64,000 nucleotides of DNA from Rothia halotolerans (lineage in GTDB: Bacteria > Actinomycetota > Actinomycetes > Actinomycetales > Micrococcaceae), in assembly GCF_004136635.1 (NCBI RefSeq), contig NZ_NOIU01000001.1, positions 744,001 to 808,000 on the forward strand, read 5' to 3'. The notes beneath the pieces are model-generated. The model made no database searches, was not told the DNA's origin, and was given only the letters and a program-made list of their open reading frames with translations. Shown piece after piece: positions 33,763 to 43,117 of this stretch; within the stretch, counting starts at the first letter, position 1; every line of letters starts with the position of its first letter. Made by a program: the position numbers and the translations under genes.

Positions 33763-34575
33763 ATGGCCTATGCGCGCATCGAGGGGACGGACCTCTACTG
33801 GGAGGCCCACGGCGCGGGCGATCCGGTCCTGCTCCTGCATGGCGGCTTCGGCTCGATCGAGTCGTGGCGGCCGCAGATCGGGGCGCTCTCCCCGCGCTAC
33901 CGCGTCCTCGCCTACGAGCGGCCGGGGCACGGCCGCTCGGCCGACGTCGAGGGCGAGTTCGGCTACGAGCGCGGCGTCGTCGAGGCCCTGGCCTTCCTGG
34001 ACGCTTACGCAGCGGGGCCGGCGCACGTGATCGGGTACAGCGACGGCGCGATCATCGGCCTGCTGCTCGCCCTCCGGCACGCGGAGCGGGTCCGCTCGCT
34101 CGTGGCCGTCAGCGGCAACCTCGACCCCACCGCGTTCACCGGCTCCGCCGAGGCCGAGGGCCTGCCCGTCCTCGCCCCGCTGCCGCCCGACCCCGCCGCG
34201 GAGACGACCCCCGACGTCGACCGCGAGGTCCACCGGCGGCTCTCCCCGGACGGTCCGGACCACGCGGAGGCGGTCCTCGCCAAGCTCTTCCGGCTCTGGA
34301 CCCGGGAGCCCTCGATCGACCCGGGCGAGCTCGCCGGGATCGCCGCGCGCACGCTCGTGGTCTCGGGCGACCGGGACACGATCCGCCCCGACCACAGCCT
34401 CCTGATCGCCTCCTCCATCCCGGCGGCGCAGCTGTGCATCGTCCCGGGCGCCTCACACGGCCTCCTCGCGGAGAAGCCGGCCTTCGTCAACGCCCTGATC
34501 CTGGACTTCCTGAGCGAGGACGAGGACGACGCCGCCCCCGGGCCGGCCTCCCTGAGTCCCGCCCCCTCCGCCTGA
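33763..34575 (+). CDS. Alpha/beta hydrolase
   Basis: The 270-residue protein shows the oxyanion segment VLLLHGGFGSIESWRPQ, the nucleophile elbow in HVIGYSDGAIIGLLLAL (Ser in the G-x-S-x-G form), the acid in VVSGDRDTI and the catalytic histidine in GASHGLLAEKP. Thus the Ser-Asp-His triad is complete. ATG 33763 follows AGGTGA by five bases; GTG 33754 is possible. The substrate is unknown, and the gene has no clear operon partner. Confidence 0.9.
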   Translation: MAYARIEGTDLYWEAHGAGDPVLLLHGGFGSIESWRPQIGALSPRYRVLAYERPGHGRSADVEGEFGYERGVVEALAFLDAYAAGPAHVIGYSDGAIIGLLLALRHAERVRSLVAVSGNLDPTAFTGSAEAEGLPVLAPLPPDPAAETTPDVDREVHRRLSPDGPDHAEAVLAKLFRLWTREPSIDPGELAGIAARTLVVSGDRDTIRPDHSLLIASSIPAAQLCIVPGASHGLLAEKPAFVNALILDFLSEDEDDAAPGPASLSPAPSA

Positions 34576-34620
34576 CCCGGGACCGGGACGCAGTCGCGCC
34601 GACGCCCCCGAGCCCGCTCC

Positions 34621-36852
34621 TCAGACCCGCGAGCGCCGCAGCAGCCAGACGAAGTAGGGTGCCCCGACCAACGCGATCATCAGCCCCGCCGGCAGTTGCG
34701 CGGGTGCGATCAGCGAACGCCCCAGGGTGTCCGCCACGCAGACCAGCAGCCCGCCCAGCAGCATCGAGACCGGGATGATCCGCCCGTGCCGCGCCCCGAC
34801 GATGGCGCGCGCCAGGTGCGGGGCCATCAGCCCCACGAAGCCGACGACGCCGATCGCGACCACGCTGACGGCCGCCAGCACCGCCGCGACGCACAGCACC
34901 CCCAGCCGCGTCCGCTCCAGCCGCACGCCGAGGATGCGGGGCGTGTCCTCGTCCACCGCGAGCAGGTCGAGGTGCCGGCAGAGGGACCACAGCAGGGGCG
35001 CCGCCAGGAGCAGGGCCAGTGCGACCCACGCGACGTCGGGGAACTCGCGCCCGTAGGTGGTGCCCGAGAGCCAGGTGAAGATCCTGGGCGTCTGCCACGG
35101 GTCGGCCCGTAGGAGCAGGAAGGTGCTGACCGCGCTCAGCGCGTACCCGAACCCGATGCCGATGAGGACGAACCGGTCCGGCAGCAGCCCGCCCCGCCAC
35201 GCCAGGACGGCGATCGCCGCGAAGGTGGCCAGGCCCGTGAGGATCGCCATCGCGATGAGCAGCGGCCGCCCGCCGCCGGGGATCAGGGTCACGACGATCA
35301 CCGCGCCCACCCCCGCCCCGGCGGTGATGCCCAGCAGACCCGGCTCCGCCAGCGGGTTGCGCACCGTGCTCTGCACGACGCAGCCCGAGAGCCCCAGCGC
35401 CGCCCCGGCGAGCACCGCGGCGGCAACGCGCGGGGCGCGTTCATCCAGCGCGCGGGCGACCAGCTCCGGGGCGGTCCCCTGGAGCCAGATCCCGAGGTCC
35501 CCGGTGCGCAGCCACAGGCTGCCGGCCAGCAGGCCCAGGAGCATCGCCGCTGCCAGCACGAGCACGACGACGACGAGCACGGTCGCGAAGCGCCGGCGCA
35601 AACGGGGCCGGTTCCTGGCCCCGGGCGGCCGGCGCACCGGCCCGGAGTCGCGCAGGCGCAGCGCGAGGACGACGATCAGCGCGCCGCCGAGCAGCGCCGT
35701 CGGGACCCCGGTGGGGATCGAGGCGGCGCCCTCCGCGCCGAGCAGGCCGCGCAGCCCGGCGTCGGCCAGCAGGACCAGCAGCGCGCCGAGCAGCCCGGAG
35801 ACCGCGACGAGGAAGGCGTGCCGGCGCAGCACCCGGATCCGGGCGGCGAGCATGCGGGTCACCACGGGGGCGCCCAGGCCCACGAAGCCGATGGGGCCGG
35901 CCACCGTCACCGCGGCCGCGGTGAGCAGCACGGAGCAGAGCACCGCGACCACGCGGGTCGAGCGGATGGGCACACCCAGGGAGGAGGCGGCGTCGTCCCC
36001 CAGCCCGAGCACGTCGAGCCTGCGCGAGAGGAGCAGAGCCGCCAGGAGCACGACGACGAGCAGCGGCATCACCCGCAGCGAGGCGTCGATGTTCAGCTGG
36101 GCGAGCGATCCGCTCCCCCAGGCGAACAGGCCGGTGGTGTTCTGCTTGAACAGGATCAGCAGCATCCCGGTCGCCGCGTCCAGGGCCATCGCCAGGGCGG
36201 AGCCGGCGAGGATGAGCCGGGTGGTCCCGGCGCCGGCCGAGCGGCCGGCCAGCGCCAGCACGACGGCTGCGGCCAGCAGCCCGCCGGCGAAGGCCACCAG
36301 GCCGGAGGCCCAGAGCGGGACGGCGAGCCCGAAGGCCGCCACGCAGGTCAGCGCGAAGTAGGAGCCCGCCGTGACGGCCAGGGTGTCCGGGGAGGCCAGC
36401 GCGTTGCGGGTGACCGACTGCAGCAGCGCCCCCGCCGCGCCGAGCGCGAAGCCCACCGCGACGCCGGCGGAGAGCCGGGGCAGCCGGGAGCCGGCCAGCA
36501 CGTCGCCGATGGGCACTCCCCCGACGTCCTCCCTGGCCCCGCCGAGGTAGCGGATCAGGTCCGCGACCCCGGCGCCGGAGGTGCCCTGGGTCAGGTGCCA
36601 CGCGCCGACGGCGAGGATCGCCACGATCAGCAGCGCTACGACCGCCGCCCCGGCGGCGCCGCCGCGCAGGCCGGGGCCGGACGCCGCTCCGGATCCGGGC
36701 CTCGGCTCTGATCCGGGCGGCGTCGGTCCGGCTCCGGGCTGCCGCCTCGGGCCGGCGCCCGCCTGCGGCCCGGGACCGGTGCCGGGCAGCGGCGTCGGCT
36801 CCGATCCTGTCCGCGGCGCCCGCTCGGTCGCGGCGCGGGGCTGCGGGCTCAC
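34621..36852 (-). CDS. Iron ABC transporter permease, two FecCD domains fused
   Basis: The 743-residue protein joins two FecCD-type permeases, each with about nine to ten membrane helices, like E. coli FhuB. Both halves show the coupling-loop and G-rich motifs: LPRLSAGVAVGFALGAAGALL and NALASPDTLAVTAG in the first, PRVAAAVLAGAALGLSG and NPLAEPGLLGITAGAG in the second. It begins with an unusual 65-residue Pro/Gly-rich cytoplasmic extension. The GTG start at 36852 overlaps the lipoprotein stop (GTGA). It forms the membrane pore of the adjacent importer. Confidence 0.93.
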   Translation of the reverse strand: MSPQPRAATERAPRTGSEPTPLPGTGPGPQAGAGPRRQPGAGPTPPGSEPRPGSGAASGPGLRGGAAGAAVVALLIVAILAVGAWHLTQGTSGAGVADLIRYLGGAREDVGGVPIGDVLAGSRLPRLSAGVAVGFALGAAGALLQSVTRNALASPDTLAVTAGSYFALTCVAAFGLAVPLWASGLVAFAGGLLAAAVVLALAGRSAGAGTTRLILAGSALAMALDAATGMLLILFKQNTTGLFAWGSGSLAQLNIDASLRVMPLLVVVLLAALLLSRRLDVLGLGDDAASSLGVPIRSTRVVAVLCSVLLTAAAVTVAGPIGFVGLGAPVVTRMLAARIRVLRRHAFLVAVSGLLGALLVLLADAGLRGLLGAEGAASIPTGVPTALLGGALIVVLALRLRDSGPVRRPPGARNRPRLRRRFATVLVVVVLVLAAAMLLGLLAGSLWLRTGDLGIWLQGTAPELVARALDERAPRVAAAVLAGAALGLSGCVVQSTVRNPLAEPGLLGITAGAGVGAVIVVTLIPGGGRPLLIAMAILTGLATFAAIAVLAWRGGLLPDRFVLIGIGFGYALSAVSTFLLLRADPWQTPRIFTWLSGTTYGREFPDVAWVALALLLAAPLLWSLCRHLDLLAVDEDTPRILGVRLERTRLGVLCVAAVLAAVSVVAIGVVGFVGLMAPHLARAIVGARHGRIIPVSMLLGGLLVCVADTLGRSLIAPAQLPAGLMIALVGAPYFVWLLRRSRV

Positions 36853-37907
36853 TCCTGGGTCAGGACGTCGACGTAGGCGTCGATGGCCTGCTCGGTGGAG
36901 CGCGGCCCGCCGGCGCCCCAGACCCGCGGCGGGAAGGAGTGCGCGCGGCCCTCCTTCACGGCGGGCAGGGAGGTCCAGATCGAGTTCTTCTCGAGCTCCT
37001 CCACGTAGCCGCCCGCGCCCTCGTCGTTGGCGTAGAAGAGGTTGGCGTCGCCCACGGCCGTCAGGCCCTCGACGTCGGTCTGGGCCAGCCCGTAGGAGGG
37101 GTCCACCCCGCCGTCGCCGTAGGCCTCGTTGATCTCGTCGGTCCAGGCGGGGGTCAGCCCGAGCTCCTCGCCGAGGGAGGTGAACAGGGCGCCCTGGCCG
37201 TAGGGGCGGACGGTGAGGTTGCCGCCCTCGACCCAGCCGTCGAAGAAGAGGAAGTCCTTGGTCGGCAGGTCGGCGTCGGAGACCTGGTCCTTGGCCTCGG
37301 CCAGGTGGTCGTCGAACTCCTGGACGACCTGATCGGCCCGCTCGCTGCGCCCGGTCGCCTCGCCGATCATCTCGAAGACGCTCTTCATGTTGCCGATCGG
37401 GTCCTCGGGGTCGGCGCCCTTGGTGACCAGCACGGGGACGCCGCGCTCCTCCAGGCGGGTGACCATCTCGTCGTCGGCGCTGAAGGCCTCGACGACGACC
37501 AGGTCCGGGTCCGCGGCGTAGAGGGTGTCCAGGTCCGGCTCCTCGCGGGTGCCGATGTCGGTCACGCCCTCGGGGAGCTCCTCGGCGCTGACCCAGGTGC
37601 TGTAGCCCTCCGCGTCGGAGACGGCGGCGGGCGTGACGCACAGGGTGAGCGCGTCCTCGACCTGCTGCCACTCCATCACGGCGATGCGCTCGGCCGGCTT
37701 GTCCAGCTCGACCTGGCGTCCGACGCCGTCGGTCAGGGAGACCGGGTCCGTCGAGGTGCTCGTGCTGTCGTCGGAGCAGCCCTCCGAGGAGGAGGCGGCG
37801 GTGCCGGAGTCCTCCTTCTCGACGTCGGTCGTGCCGCAGCCCGCGACGGCCAGGGTGACCGCGAGGGTGGTCGCGGCGACGGCCGCGAGTCGGGGGAGTC
37901 GGATCAT
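36849..37907 (-). CDS. Iron-siderophore ABC transporter substrate-binding lipoprotein
   Basis: The 352-residue lipoprotein has a signal sequence ending in VAGC with Cys24 as lipidation site, then a Ser/Thr/Asp-rich linker and the class III binding-protein fold: VELDKPAERIAVMEWQQVED, DPDLVVVEAFSAD, and a C-terminal helix STEQAIDAYVDVL. It binds a ferric siderophore outside the cell. It overlaps the ATPase gene upstream (ATGA) and the permease gene downstream (GTGA), so all three importer parts are coupled. Confidence 0.92.
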   Translation of the reverse strand: MIRLPRLAAVAATTLAVTLAVAGCGTTDVEKEDSGTAASSSEGCSDDSTSTSTDPVSLTDGVGRQVELDKPAERIAVMEWQQVEDALTLCVTPAAVSDAEGYSTWVSAEELPEGVTDIGTREEPDLDTLYAADPDLVVVEAFSADDEMVTRLEERGVPVLVTKGADPEDPIGNMKSVFEMIGEATGRSERADQVVQEFDDHLAEAKDQVSDADLPTKDFLFFDGWVEGGNLTVRPYGQGALFTSLGEELGLTPAWTDEINEAYGDGGVDPSYGLAQTDVEGLTAVGDANLFYANDEGAGGYVEELEKNSIWTSLPAVKEGRAHSFPPRVWGAGGPRSTEQAIDAYVDVLTQE

Positions 37908-38800
37908 GAGGGGTTCCTTCTGCTGGTTTCTTCGGTGGAGTGGGAGGAGGCGGAGGGGCGGCCCCGGGCCGCGTGGCGGCCGATGGGGTCGATGCGGAGG
38001 CGGCCGGTCCGGGGATCGGCGTCGACCTCCACGCGGATGCCGTAGACGTGGCCGATGTTCTCCGCGGTGAGGACCTCGGCCGGCGCCCCCCAGGCGTGGA
38101 TGCGGCCGGCGTGCATCAGCAGGAGCGTGTCGGCCACCCGGGCGGCGTGGTCGAGGTCGTGCAGAACCACCCCGACGGCGACGCCGTGGTCCTCCGCGAG
38201 GTCGCGGACCAGGTCGAGCGTCTCCACCTGGTAGCGCAGGTCCAGGTGGTTGGTGGGCTCGTCCAGGAGCACGACGCCGGTGTCCTGCGCCAGGCAGGCG
38301 GCCAGCCAGACGCGCTGGACCTCCCCGCCGGAGAGCTCGCCCGCGGCCCGCTCGGCCATGGAGCGCACGTCGGTGACGTCCATGGCGTGCTCGACCGCCC
38401 GGCGGTCCTCGTCCGAGAGCCCCGCGAAGCGGCGCCGGTACGGGTGCCGGCCGAAGGCCACGACCTCGCGGACCGTCAGCCCCTCCGGGGCGTCCCGGGA
38501 CTGGGCGAAGAGGGTGACCTCCCGGGCGAACTCGCGGGAGGTGAGCGCGGAGGCCTCGCGGCCGCCCTCCCCCTCGCCGCCGAGCCGCACCCGGCCGTCC
38601 TCGACGCGGTGCAGGCGGGCCAGCGAGCGCAGCAGCGTCGACTTGCCGCTGCCGTTGGGCCCCACCAGCGCGGTGACCCGGCCGCCGCGCAGCGCCAGGG
38701 AGACGCCGTCGACGACGGTGGACCTCCCGTACCGCAGGACCAGCCGCTCGCCGCTCATGGCGCTTTCACGCAGCGAAACGTTGCGCAATTCCTCAGTCAT
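37904..38800 (-). CDS. Iron-siderophore ABC transporter ATP-binding protein
   Basis: The 298-residue protein has Walker A GPNGSGKST, the Q-loop LFAQSRDAPEGLTV, the signature LSGGEVQR and Walker B VVLLDEPTNHLD, all typical of FecE/FhuC. The C-terminal tail is longer than usual and hydrophilic. Two starts are possible: 38800 or 38758 (before SGERLVLRYG); neither has a good ribosome binding site. It is the first gene of the three-gene importer, and iron-box-like sequence lies about 115 to 150 bases upstream. Confidence 0.92.
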   Translation of the reverse strand: MTEELRNVSLRESAMSGERLVLRYGRSTVVDGVSLALRGGRVTALVGPNGSGKSTLLRSLARLHRVEDGRVRLGGEGEGGREASALTSREFAREVTLFAQSRDAPEGLTVREVVAFGRHPYRRRFAGLSDEDRRAVEHAMDVTDVRSMAERAAGELSGGEVQRVWLAACLAQDTGVVLLDEPTNHLDLRYQVETLDLVRDLAEDHGVAVGVVLHDLDHAARVADTLLLMHAGRIHAWGAPAEVLTAENIGHVYGIRVEVDADPRTGRLRIDPIGRHAARGRPSASSHSTEETSRRNPS

Positions 38801-38914
38801 CGGTCCCGGGGCGCGCCGAGGAGGCGCTGACGGCCGGCCGGCTCCCGCATGCGGCACGGAGACGGAGCGGGGGCCCGGACTGCAGCTGCCGGGCGCGCGA
38901 GCGGAGAGGGGAGG

Positions 38915-38953
38915 TTAGGTTTGCCTTCACTCACTTAGGATAAGTTTGCCTGG
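38915..38953 (-). promoter_or_regulatory. Iron-box-like sequences upstream of the importer operon
   Basis: Two sequences starting TTAGG lie in tandem at 38915 and 38935; each matches the 19-base DtxR/IdeR consensus at about 12 or 13 positions. They are weaker than the box at 1489 but sit upstream of an iron importer. A DtxR-type repressor binding here is inferred. Confidence 0.5.
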
Positions 38954-38992
38954 TCATGGCCGCAATCAGGTTTTGGCGACATGGGATACGGA

Positions 38993-39835
38993 TCACCGGT
39001 CAGCAGCGGCGGAGAGGCCCTCCAGGTAGGCGCCCGGCGTCGCACCCATCACGCGGCGGAAGGCGTCGATGAAGGTGCTGGGCTGCGCGTAGCCCAGCAG
39101 GTCGGAGGTCTCCCGCACCTCGCGCCCCTCGGCCAGCAGCGTCAGCGCGTGGTGGATGCGCAGCGACTGCCGCCACTGGGTGAAGGAGAGGCCCGTGGAG
39201 GTCCTGAACGCCCGGGCGATGGTGCGGACGCTGGATCCCCGGTCCCGCGCCCACTCCTCGAGGGAACGGCGATCCGCCGGGTCCGCCAGGAGGGCCTCGG
39301 CGATCGCGTCGATCCTCGGGTCGCCGGGGAGGGGCAGGAAGAGCTGCTGCGGCGAGGGCTCCATGACGTCGAGGACCACGGCCTCCGCCCGGGCGCGTGC
39401 CCCGGCGTCGAGGTCCCGCCGGCCGAGGTGGATCAGCAGCGACTCCAGCACGGGGTGCATGGCGATGGCCATCGGGCGCGCGAAGCCGGCGGGCGTGTGC
39501 TCGGGGGCGAAGAACGCGTCGTAGAGCTCGACCTTCGCCGTCAGCCGCCCCGCGTGCAGCTCTCCGGCGGGCAGCCACAGGCCGCTGCCCTGCGAGACGG
39601 TGAAGACCCGGCCCCCGACCCGCGCCGTCAGGGTCCCGTTGCGCACCCACACCAGCTCGTGCATGGGGTGCGCGTGGGGCTCCCACTCCGTCGGCACGCC
39701 GGTCACGTGGGACTCGGCGAAGATCACGAAGGGCGCGGCGGCGGTGTCCGGGAGCGGGCGGGCCCGCAGCACCTGGGTGGCGGGCTCGCGCCGCCAGGCC
39801 CCCAGGCCCGCGCTCCCGCCGGTGGTGGTGGTCAT
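38993..39835 (-). CDS. AraC-family transcriptional regulator
   Basis: The 280-residue protein has an N-terminal cupin domain (EWEPHAHPMHELVWVRNG, with the His-rich ligand pocket) and a C-terminal pair of helix-turn-helix units: LEEWARDRGSSVRTIARAFR and TSDLLGYAQPSTFIDAFRR, closing MGATPGAYL. The start ATG at 39835 lacks a ribosome binding site. It lies upstream of the iron importer on the same strand, so it may activate it, as the siderophore-responsive AraC regulators do elsewhere. That link is an inference. Confidence 0.9.
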   Translation of the reverse strand: MTTTTGGSAGLGAWRREPATQVLRARPLPDTAAAPFVIFAESHVTGVPTEWEPHAHPMHELVWVRNGTLTARVGGRVFTVSQGSGLWLPAGELHAGRLTAKVELYDAFFAPEHTPAGFARPMAIAMHPVLESLLIHLGRRDLDAGARARAEAVVLDVMEPSPQQLFLPLPGDPRIDAIAEALLADPADRRSLEEWARDRGSSVRTIARAFRTSTGLSFTQWRQSLRIHHALTLLAEGREVRETSDLLGYAQPSTFIDAFRRVMGATPGAYLEGLSAAADR

Positions 39836-39864
39836 GGGGATCAGTGTAGGTCGCTCCGCCGACT

Positions 39865-40980
39865 TCAGCGGCCGCCGACCCGCACGGCCCCGCGGACCCG
39901 GGCCTGCTCGACCCCCGCCATCGCGTCCAGCGAGGCGTCCGCGATGGGCAGCAGGTGCGCGTCGACCCACGTCTCCCCCGCCGCGGAGCGGGTCCAGGAG
40001 TCCTCGACGACGAGGGCGCCCGGCACCGCGCCGTGGCACAGCACCCAGTGCGGGACGTCAAACCCCTGCATAGCTGAGAGGGAGAGGAGCAGCAGGAGGC
40101 GCTCGCCCCGGCCGAGGGCCTCCCGGACCTCCTCCGTCGAGAGCCGCGAGCGGTCGATCGGCAGCCCGGTCCGCTCGGCCTCGGCGCGGGAGACGCGCTG
40201 CAGGACCGCGCGCCACTCCCGCTCGTCCCCGGAGCAGTGGTCCAGGAGCACCGGGCCGTCCGCGTCGAGGTGGACCCCGATCCGCCGGGCGGGCCAGGCG
40301 TTCCGGACCGCGAGCCCCATGCCCACCGGCTCGCAGGCGGGGAAGTTGGTGGCCTCCCGCCACAGCCGGAGCTCCGCCTCCCGGCTGAAGACACCGGGGG
40401 CCGGCACGCTGGAGCCTGGGTCGCCGAAGGCCGGGGCCTCGTCCTGGGCGCACGCCATCATCGCCGCGGCGGCCCCGCAGGTGAAGTCGGTGCTCTGGCG
40501 ATGGTAACGGGTCTCCTCCACGTCCGCGTCCACGAGCCAGCGCACGTAGCCCGACGCCGGCCCGGCGGTCTCCGCTCCGCGGTCGGGCCCGGCGCCCGCC
40601 CCGGCGGGAGCGCGCAGTGCAGCGAACCCCAGGGCGGCGGCCTCGGCGGCATCCGTCGTCCAGCCCTCCCACTTGACCTGCACCAGCCCCGAGCGCCGCG
40701 CGTCCTCCACCACCGCCTCGACGACCGCCGGAACCTCTCCCACCGCGTCCACGATCTTGACGTAGGCGGTGCCGGGGCGGGCGCTGGTCAGGGCGACGCC
40801 GAGCCAGCGCCGCCCGGCGTCGTCGGCCACGGCGAGGACCCGCGGGGCGTGGGCCGAGCGGTCCGGCTCCCGCCAGCGTCGCAGCACCTCCCCGGGGACG
40901 AGCCGCTCCAGCTCCCCTTCGGCGGGGTCGAGGGGCAGGACGACGGTCCGGCCCGGCAGGGGGTGGGGATGAGATGGCAC
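39865..40980 (-). CDS. Peptidase C39-like family protein
   Basis: The 371-residue protein has a C-terminal papain-like C39 domain starting with YHRQSTDFTCGAAAAMMAC (Cys of the active site in FTCG) and the histidine in VPHWVLCHG with DSW following. The N-terminal 150 residues resemble a GNAT-like fold in such proteins but are weakly defined here. GTG 40980 follows CAGGAG by about seven bases; an upstream ATG is less likely. The function may be processing of a small peptide or a toxin-like role; I cannot tell. Confidence 0.75.
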   Translation of the reverse strand: MPSHPHPLPGRTVVLPLDPAEGELERLVPGEVLRRWREPDRSAHAPRVLAVADDAGRRWLGVALTSARPGTAYVKIVDAVGEVPAVVEAVVEDARRSGLVQVKWEGWTTDAAEAAALGFAALRAPAGAGAGPDRGAETAGPASGYVRWLVDADVEETRYHRQSTDFTCGAAAAMMACAQDEAPAFGDPGSSVPAPGVFSREAELRLWREATNFPACEPVGMGLAVRNAWPARRIGVHLDADGPVLLDHCSGDEREWRAVLQRVSRAEAERTGLPIDRSRLSTEEVREALGRGERLLLLLSLSAMQGFDVPHWVLCHGAVPGALVVEDSWTRSAAGETWVDAHLLPIADASLDAMAGVEQARVRGAVRVGGR

Positions 40981-41094
40981 GGCGGGCTCCTGCCGAGAGG
41001 CGACGATGGGGCGGCGCATCCCGAGGGGCCGGCGCCGGGGCGGTCCTCGCACGAGCCTATCCGGGCGACCGGCTCGCGGACCCGGCCGCGCCCC

Positions 41095-42297
41095 TCAGCC
41101 CCGGACCCGCCGGAAGGAGACCGCCACGACGGCCAGCGAGATCACGCACACCCCCGCGACGACGACGAGCGCGGCAGGGTAGGTGACCCCGGGCGTCAGC
41201 GCCGCCAGCAGCGTCGGGAGCAGGAACCCCGCGTACCCGAGCGAGTAGTAGACCCCGGTGACCCCCGCGAGCTCCCCGGGCTCCGCCATGCCCTGGACGA
41301 TGAGCAGCCCCGCCACCAGGCACACGCCGAAGGAGATCCCCAGCACGACGGCGACCACGAAGGCCAGCACCGGGCTGGCGATCAGCGCGGCCCACGCCGC
41401 CAGCCCCATGCCGAGCACCATCCCGCCGAGGCCGAGGAACAGCGCGCGCCCGCCCGTCAGCCGGTTCAGGTAGCCCACGGTCGTCTGGGCGACGGCGCCG
41501 ATGCCCAGCGTCACCACCGTCAGCGCGGTGGCGTACAGCGTCGTCCACGAGCCGATCCTCGACTCGACGACGGCGGGCATCACCGCGTACGCGACGCCGG
41601 CCGCGGCGAAGATCCACGGCGCGGCCGGCACGATGACCCACCGGAACGCGGGCTTGCCGACCGAGGGCGCCCGCAGATCCCGCCACCACGCCCCCTGGGC
41701 CCGCCGCTCCCTCGGCAGCCCCTCGGGCGCCTTGAGCAGGAGCGCCAGCGCCACCAGGCTCAGCAGAAGGTGCACCGCATAGGGCGACTGCCCCGGCCAC
41801 GGCGCCCACTGGGCCACGGCCCCGGTCACCCCGGCGCCCAGCGCGAACCCCACGGTCAGCGTGAGCGAGGACCGCCGCGCCCCCGCGGTGATCCCCGCCT
41901 TCCGGTCCCAGGGCGGGAGCGAGAGCTCCTTGATCCAGCTGGAGCCCACCGACATCCCCACGCCGACGCCGACGCCGGCCATCAGCCGGCCCACGCACAG
42001 CAGGATGAACGAGTGCATGCTGCACGCCAGGATCACGCTGCCGGCCATCGCGATCAGCATCCCGGCGAGGGTGACCGAGCGCCGCCCGTGCCGGTCGGAC
42101 AGCGCCGCCGCGACCAGCAGGCCGGGGATGAGGCCGAACACATACATCCCGAGCAGCAGGTTCGCCTGCCACGGCTCGTACCCGCCGACGGTCTCGTACA
42201 GGTGCAGCAGCGGGGTGAAGTGGTTGCCGCCCCAGGCCAGCAGGAAGACGGAGGGCACCGCCAGGAGCCAGCTGCGGTCGGTGCGCGCGCCGCTCAC
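41095..42297 (-). CDS. MFS transporter (drug/metabolite exporter type)
   Basis: The 400-residue protein has about twelve membrane helices and the MFS loop LSDRHGRRSVTLAG between helices 2 and 3, with VGRLMAGVGVGVGM in helix 4. Its GTG start overlaps the GntR stop (GTGA), so regulator and transporter form one coupled unit. The substrate is unknown; this arrangement often means export of a compound sensed by the regulator. Confidence 0.9.
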   Translation of the reverse strand: MSGARTDRSWLLAVPSVFLLAWGGNHFTPLLHLYETVGGYEPWQANLLLGMYVFGLIPGLLVAAALSDRHGRRSVTLAGMLIAMAGSVILACSMHSFILLCVGRLMAGVGVGVGMSVGSSWIKELSLPPWDRKAGITAGARRSSLTLTVGFALGAGVTGAVAQWAPWPGQSPYAVHLLLSLVALALLLKAPEGLPRERRAQGAWWRDLRAPSVGKPAFRWVIVPAAPWIFAAAGVAYAVMPAVVESRIGSWTTLYATALTVVTLGIGAVAQTTVGYLNRLTGGRALFLGLGGMVLGMGLAAWAALIASPVLAFVVAVVLGISFGVCLVAGLLIVQGMAEPGELAGVTGVYYSLGYAGFLLPTLLAALTPGVTYPAALVVVAGVCVISLAVVAVSFRRVRG

Positions 42298-42983
42298 TGC
42301 GCGACCTCGTACCCGCGGTGCCCGGAGGCCATGTGCGGGTCGATGAGGGCCTCGAAGCGGACGACGTCGCCGGCCTCCACCGCCTCGGCCAGCGCCGCGT
42401 GCTCGTCCACGAAGGTCTGCAGCCGGCCGGCCGAGGAGGCGACGGCGAGGTTGGTCAGGCGCACCAGCCGCGGGCCGAAGACGCCGGCGATCTCCTCGAC
42501 CGCACGGCTCCCGCCGTGGTGCATGATGGCGGCGTGGAAGGCGTAGTCCTGCATCGCGAAGGCGGCGGGGTCGCCGAGCTCCTCCCGCTGGCGGGCGAGG
42601 ACCTCGCGCAGCCGGCAGGCCAGGGCGGCGCGGGCCGCGGCATCGTCGGCCACGCGGCGGACCTCGTGGGTCTCCAGCATGGAGCGCAGGTCCAGCAGCT
42701 CGCGGCGCTCGCGGGCCGTGGGAACGGTGACCGAGGCGCCCTTCTTGGGGGCGATGGAGACCAGGCCCCAGCCCTCCAGCTGGAGCATCGCCTCCCGGGC
42801 GGGGGTCCTGCTGACGCCGTGCGCCGCCGCGACCTCGGCCTCGGTGAGCAGGGCGCCGGCCTCCAGCTCGCCGCGGACGATCCGCTGGGCGACGGCGCGG
42901 GCGAGGCGGTCCGCGATGGAGCGGGGCCGCTCCTCCCCGGACCAGGGCAGGCCGATGAGAGGGCCCGTGTCTTCTTGATGCAT
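42294..42983 (-). CDS. GntR-family transcriptional regulator (FCD type)
   Basis: The 229-residue protein has the winged helix SIADRLARAVAQRIVRGELE with VAAAHGVSRTPAREAMLQLE, then an FCD domain with RSMLETHEVRRVAD, MQDYAFHAAIMHHGG and HAALAEAVEAGDVV. The start codon lies inside an AT-rich palindromic region that is likely its own operator, so it should repress itself and the coupled transporter gene. No ribosome binding site precedes the ATG, which suggests a leaderless message. Confidence 0.92.
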   Translation of the reverse strand: MHQEDTGPLIGLPWSGEERPRSIADRLARAVAQRIVRGELEAGALLTEAEVAAAHGVSRTPAREAMLQLEGWGLVSIAPKKGASVTVPTARERRELLDLRSMLETHEVRRVADDAAARAALACRLREVLARQREELGDPAAFAMQDYAFHAAIMHHGGSRAVEEIAGVFGPRLVRLTNLAVASSAGRLQTFVDEHAALAEAVEAGDVVRFEALIDPHMASGHRGYEVAQ

Positions 42984-42999
42984 GCATCTATGTATACAT
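42976..42999. promoter_or_regulatory. Palindromes over the GntR start
   Basis: ATGTATACAT at 42990 to 42999 is a perfect palindrome, and TGATGCATGCATC at 42976 contains a second (ATGCATGCAT, overlapping the start codon). They are AT-rich against a GC-rich background, as expected for a GntR operator. Confidence 0.6.
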
Positions 43000-43093
43000 C
43001 ATGAGGCTATGGAAGGGAACTCGGCGCGATTCACCCGCCCTCGATAGATCCCGCCCAGTGGGGCGGGCTTCAGGGCCACGCCAGTCACGACGC

Positions 43094-43111
43094 TACCGTT
43101 TTCGGTATAGT
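43094..43111 (+). promoter_or_regulatory. AbiE promoter with inverted repeat
   Basis: TACCG-TTTT-CGGTA is an inverted repeat at 43094 to 43107, and TATAGT at 43106 looks like a -10 box placed seven bases before the AbiEi start, so the transcript may be leaderless. AbiEi antitoxins repress their own promoter through inverted repeats. Confidence 0.5.
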
Positions 43112-43117
43112 TATGAC

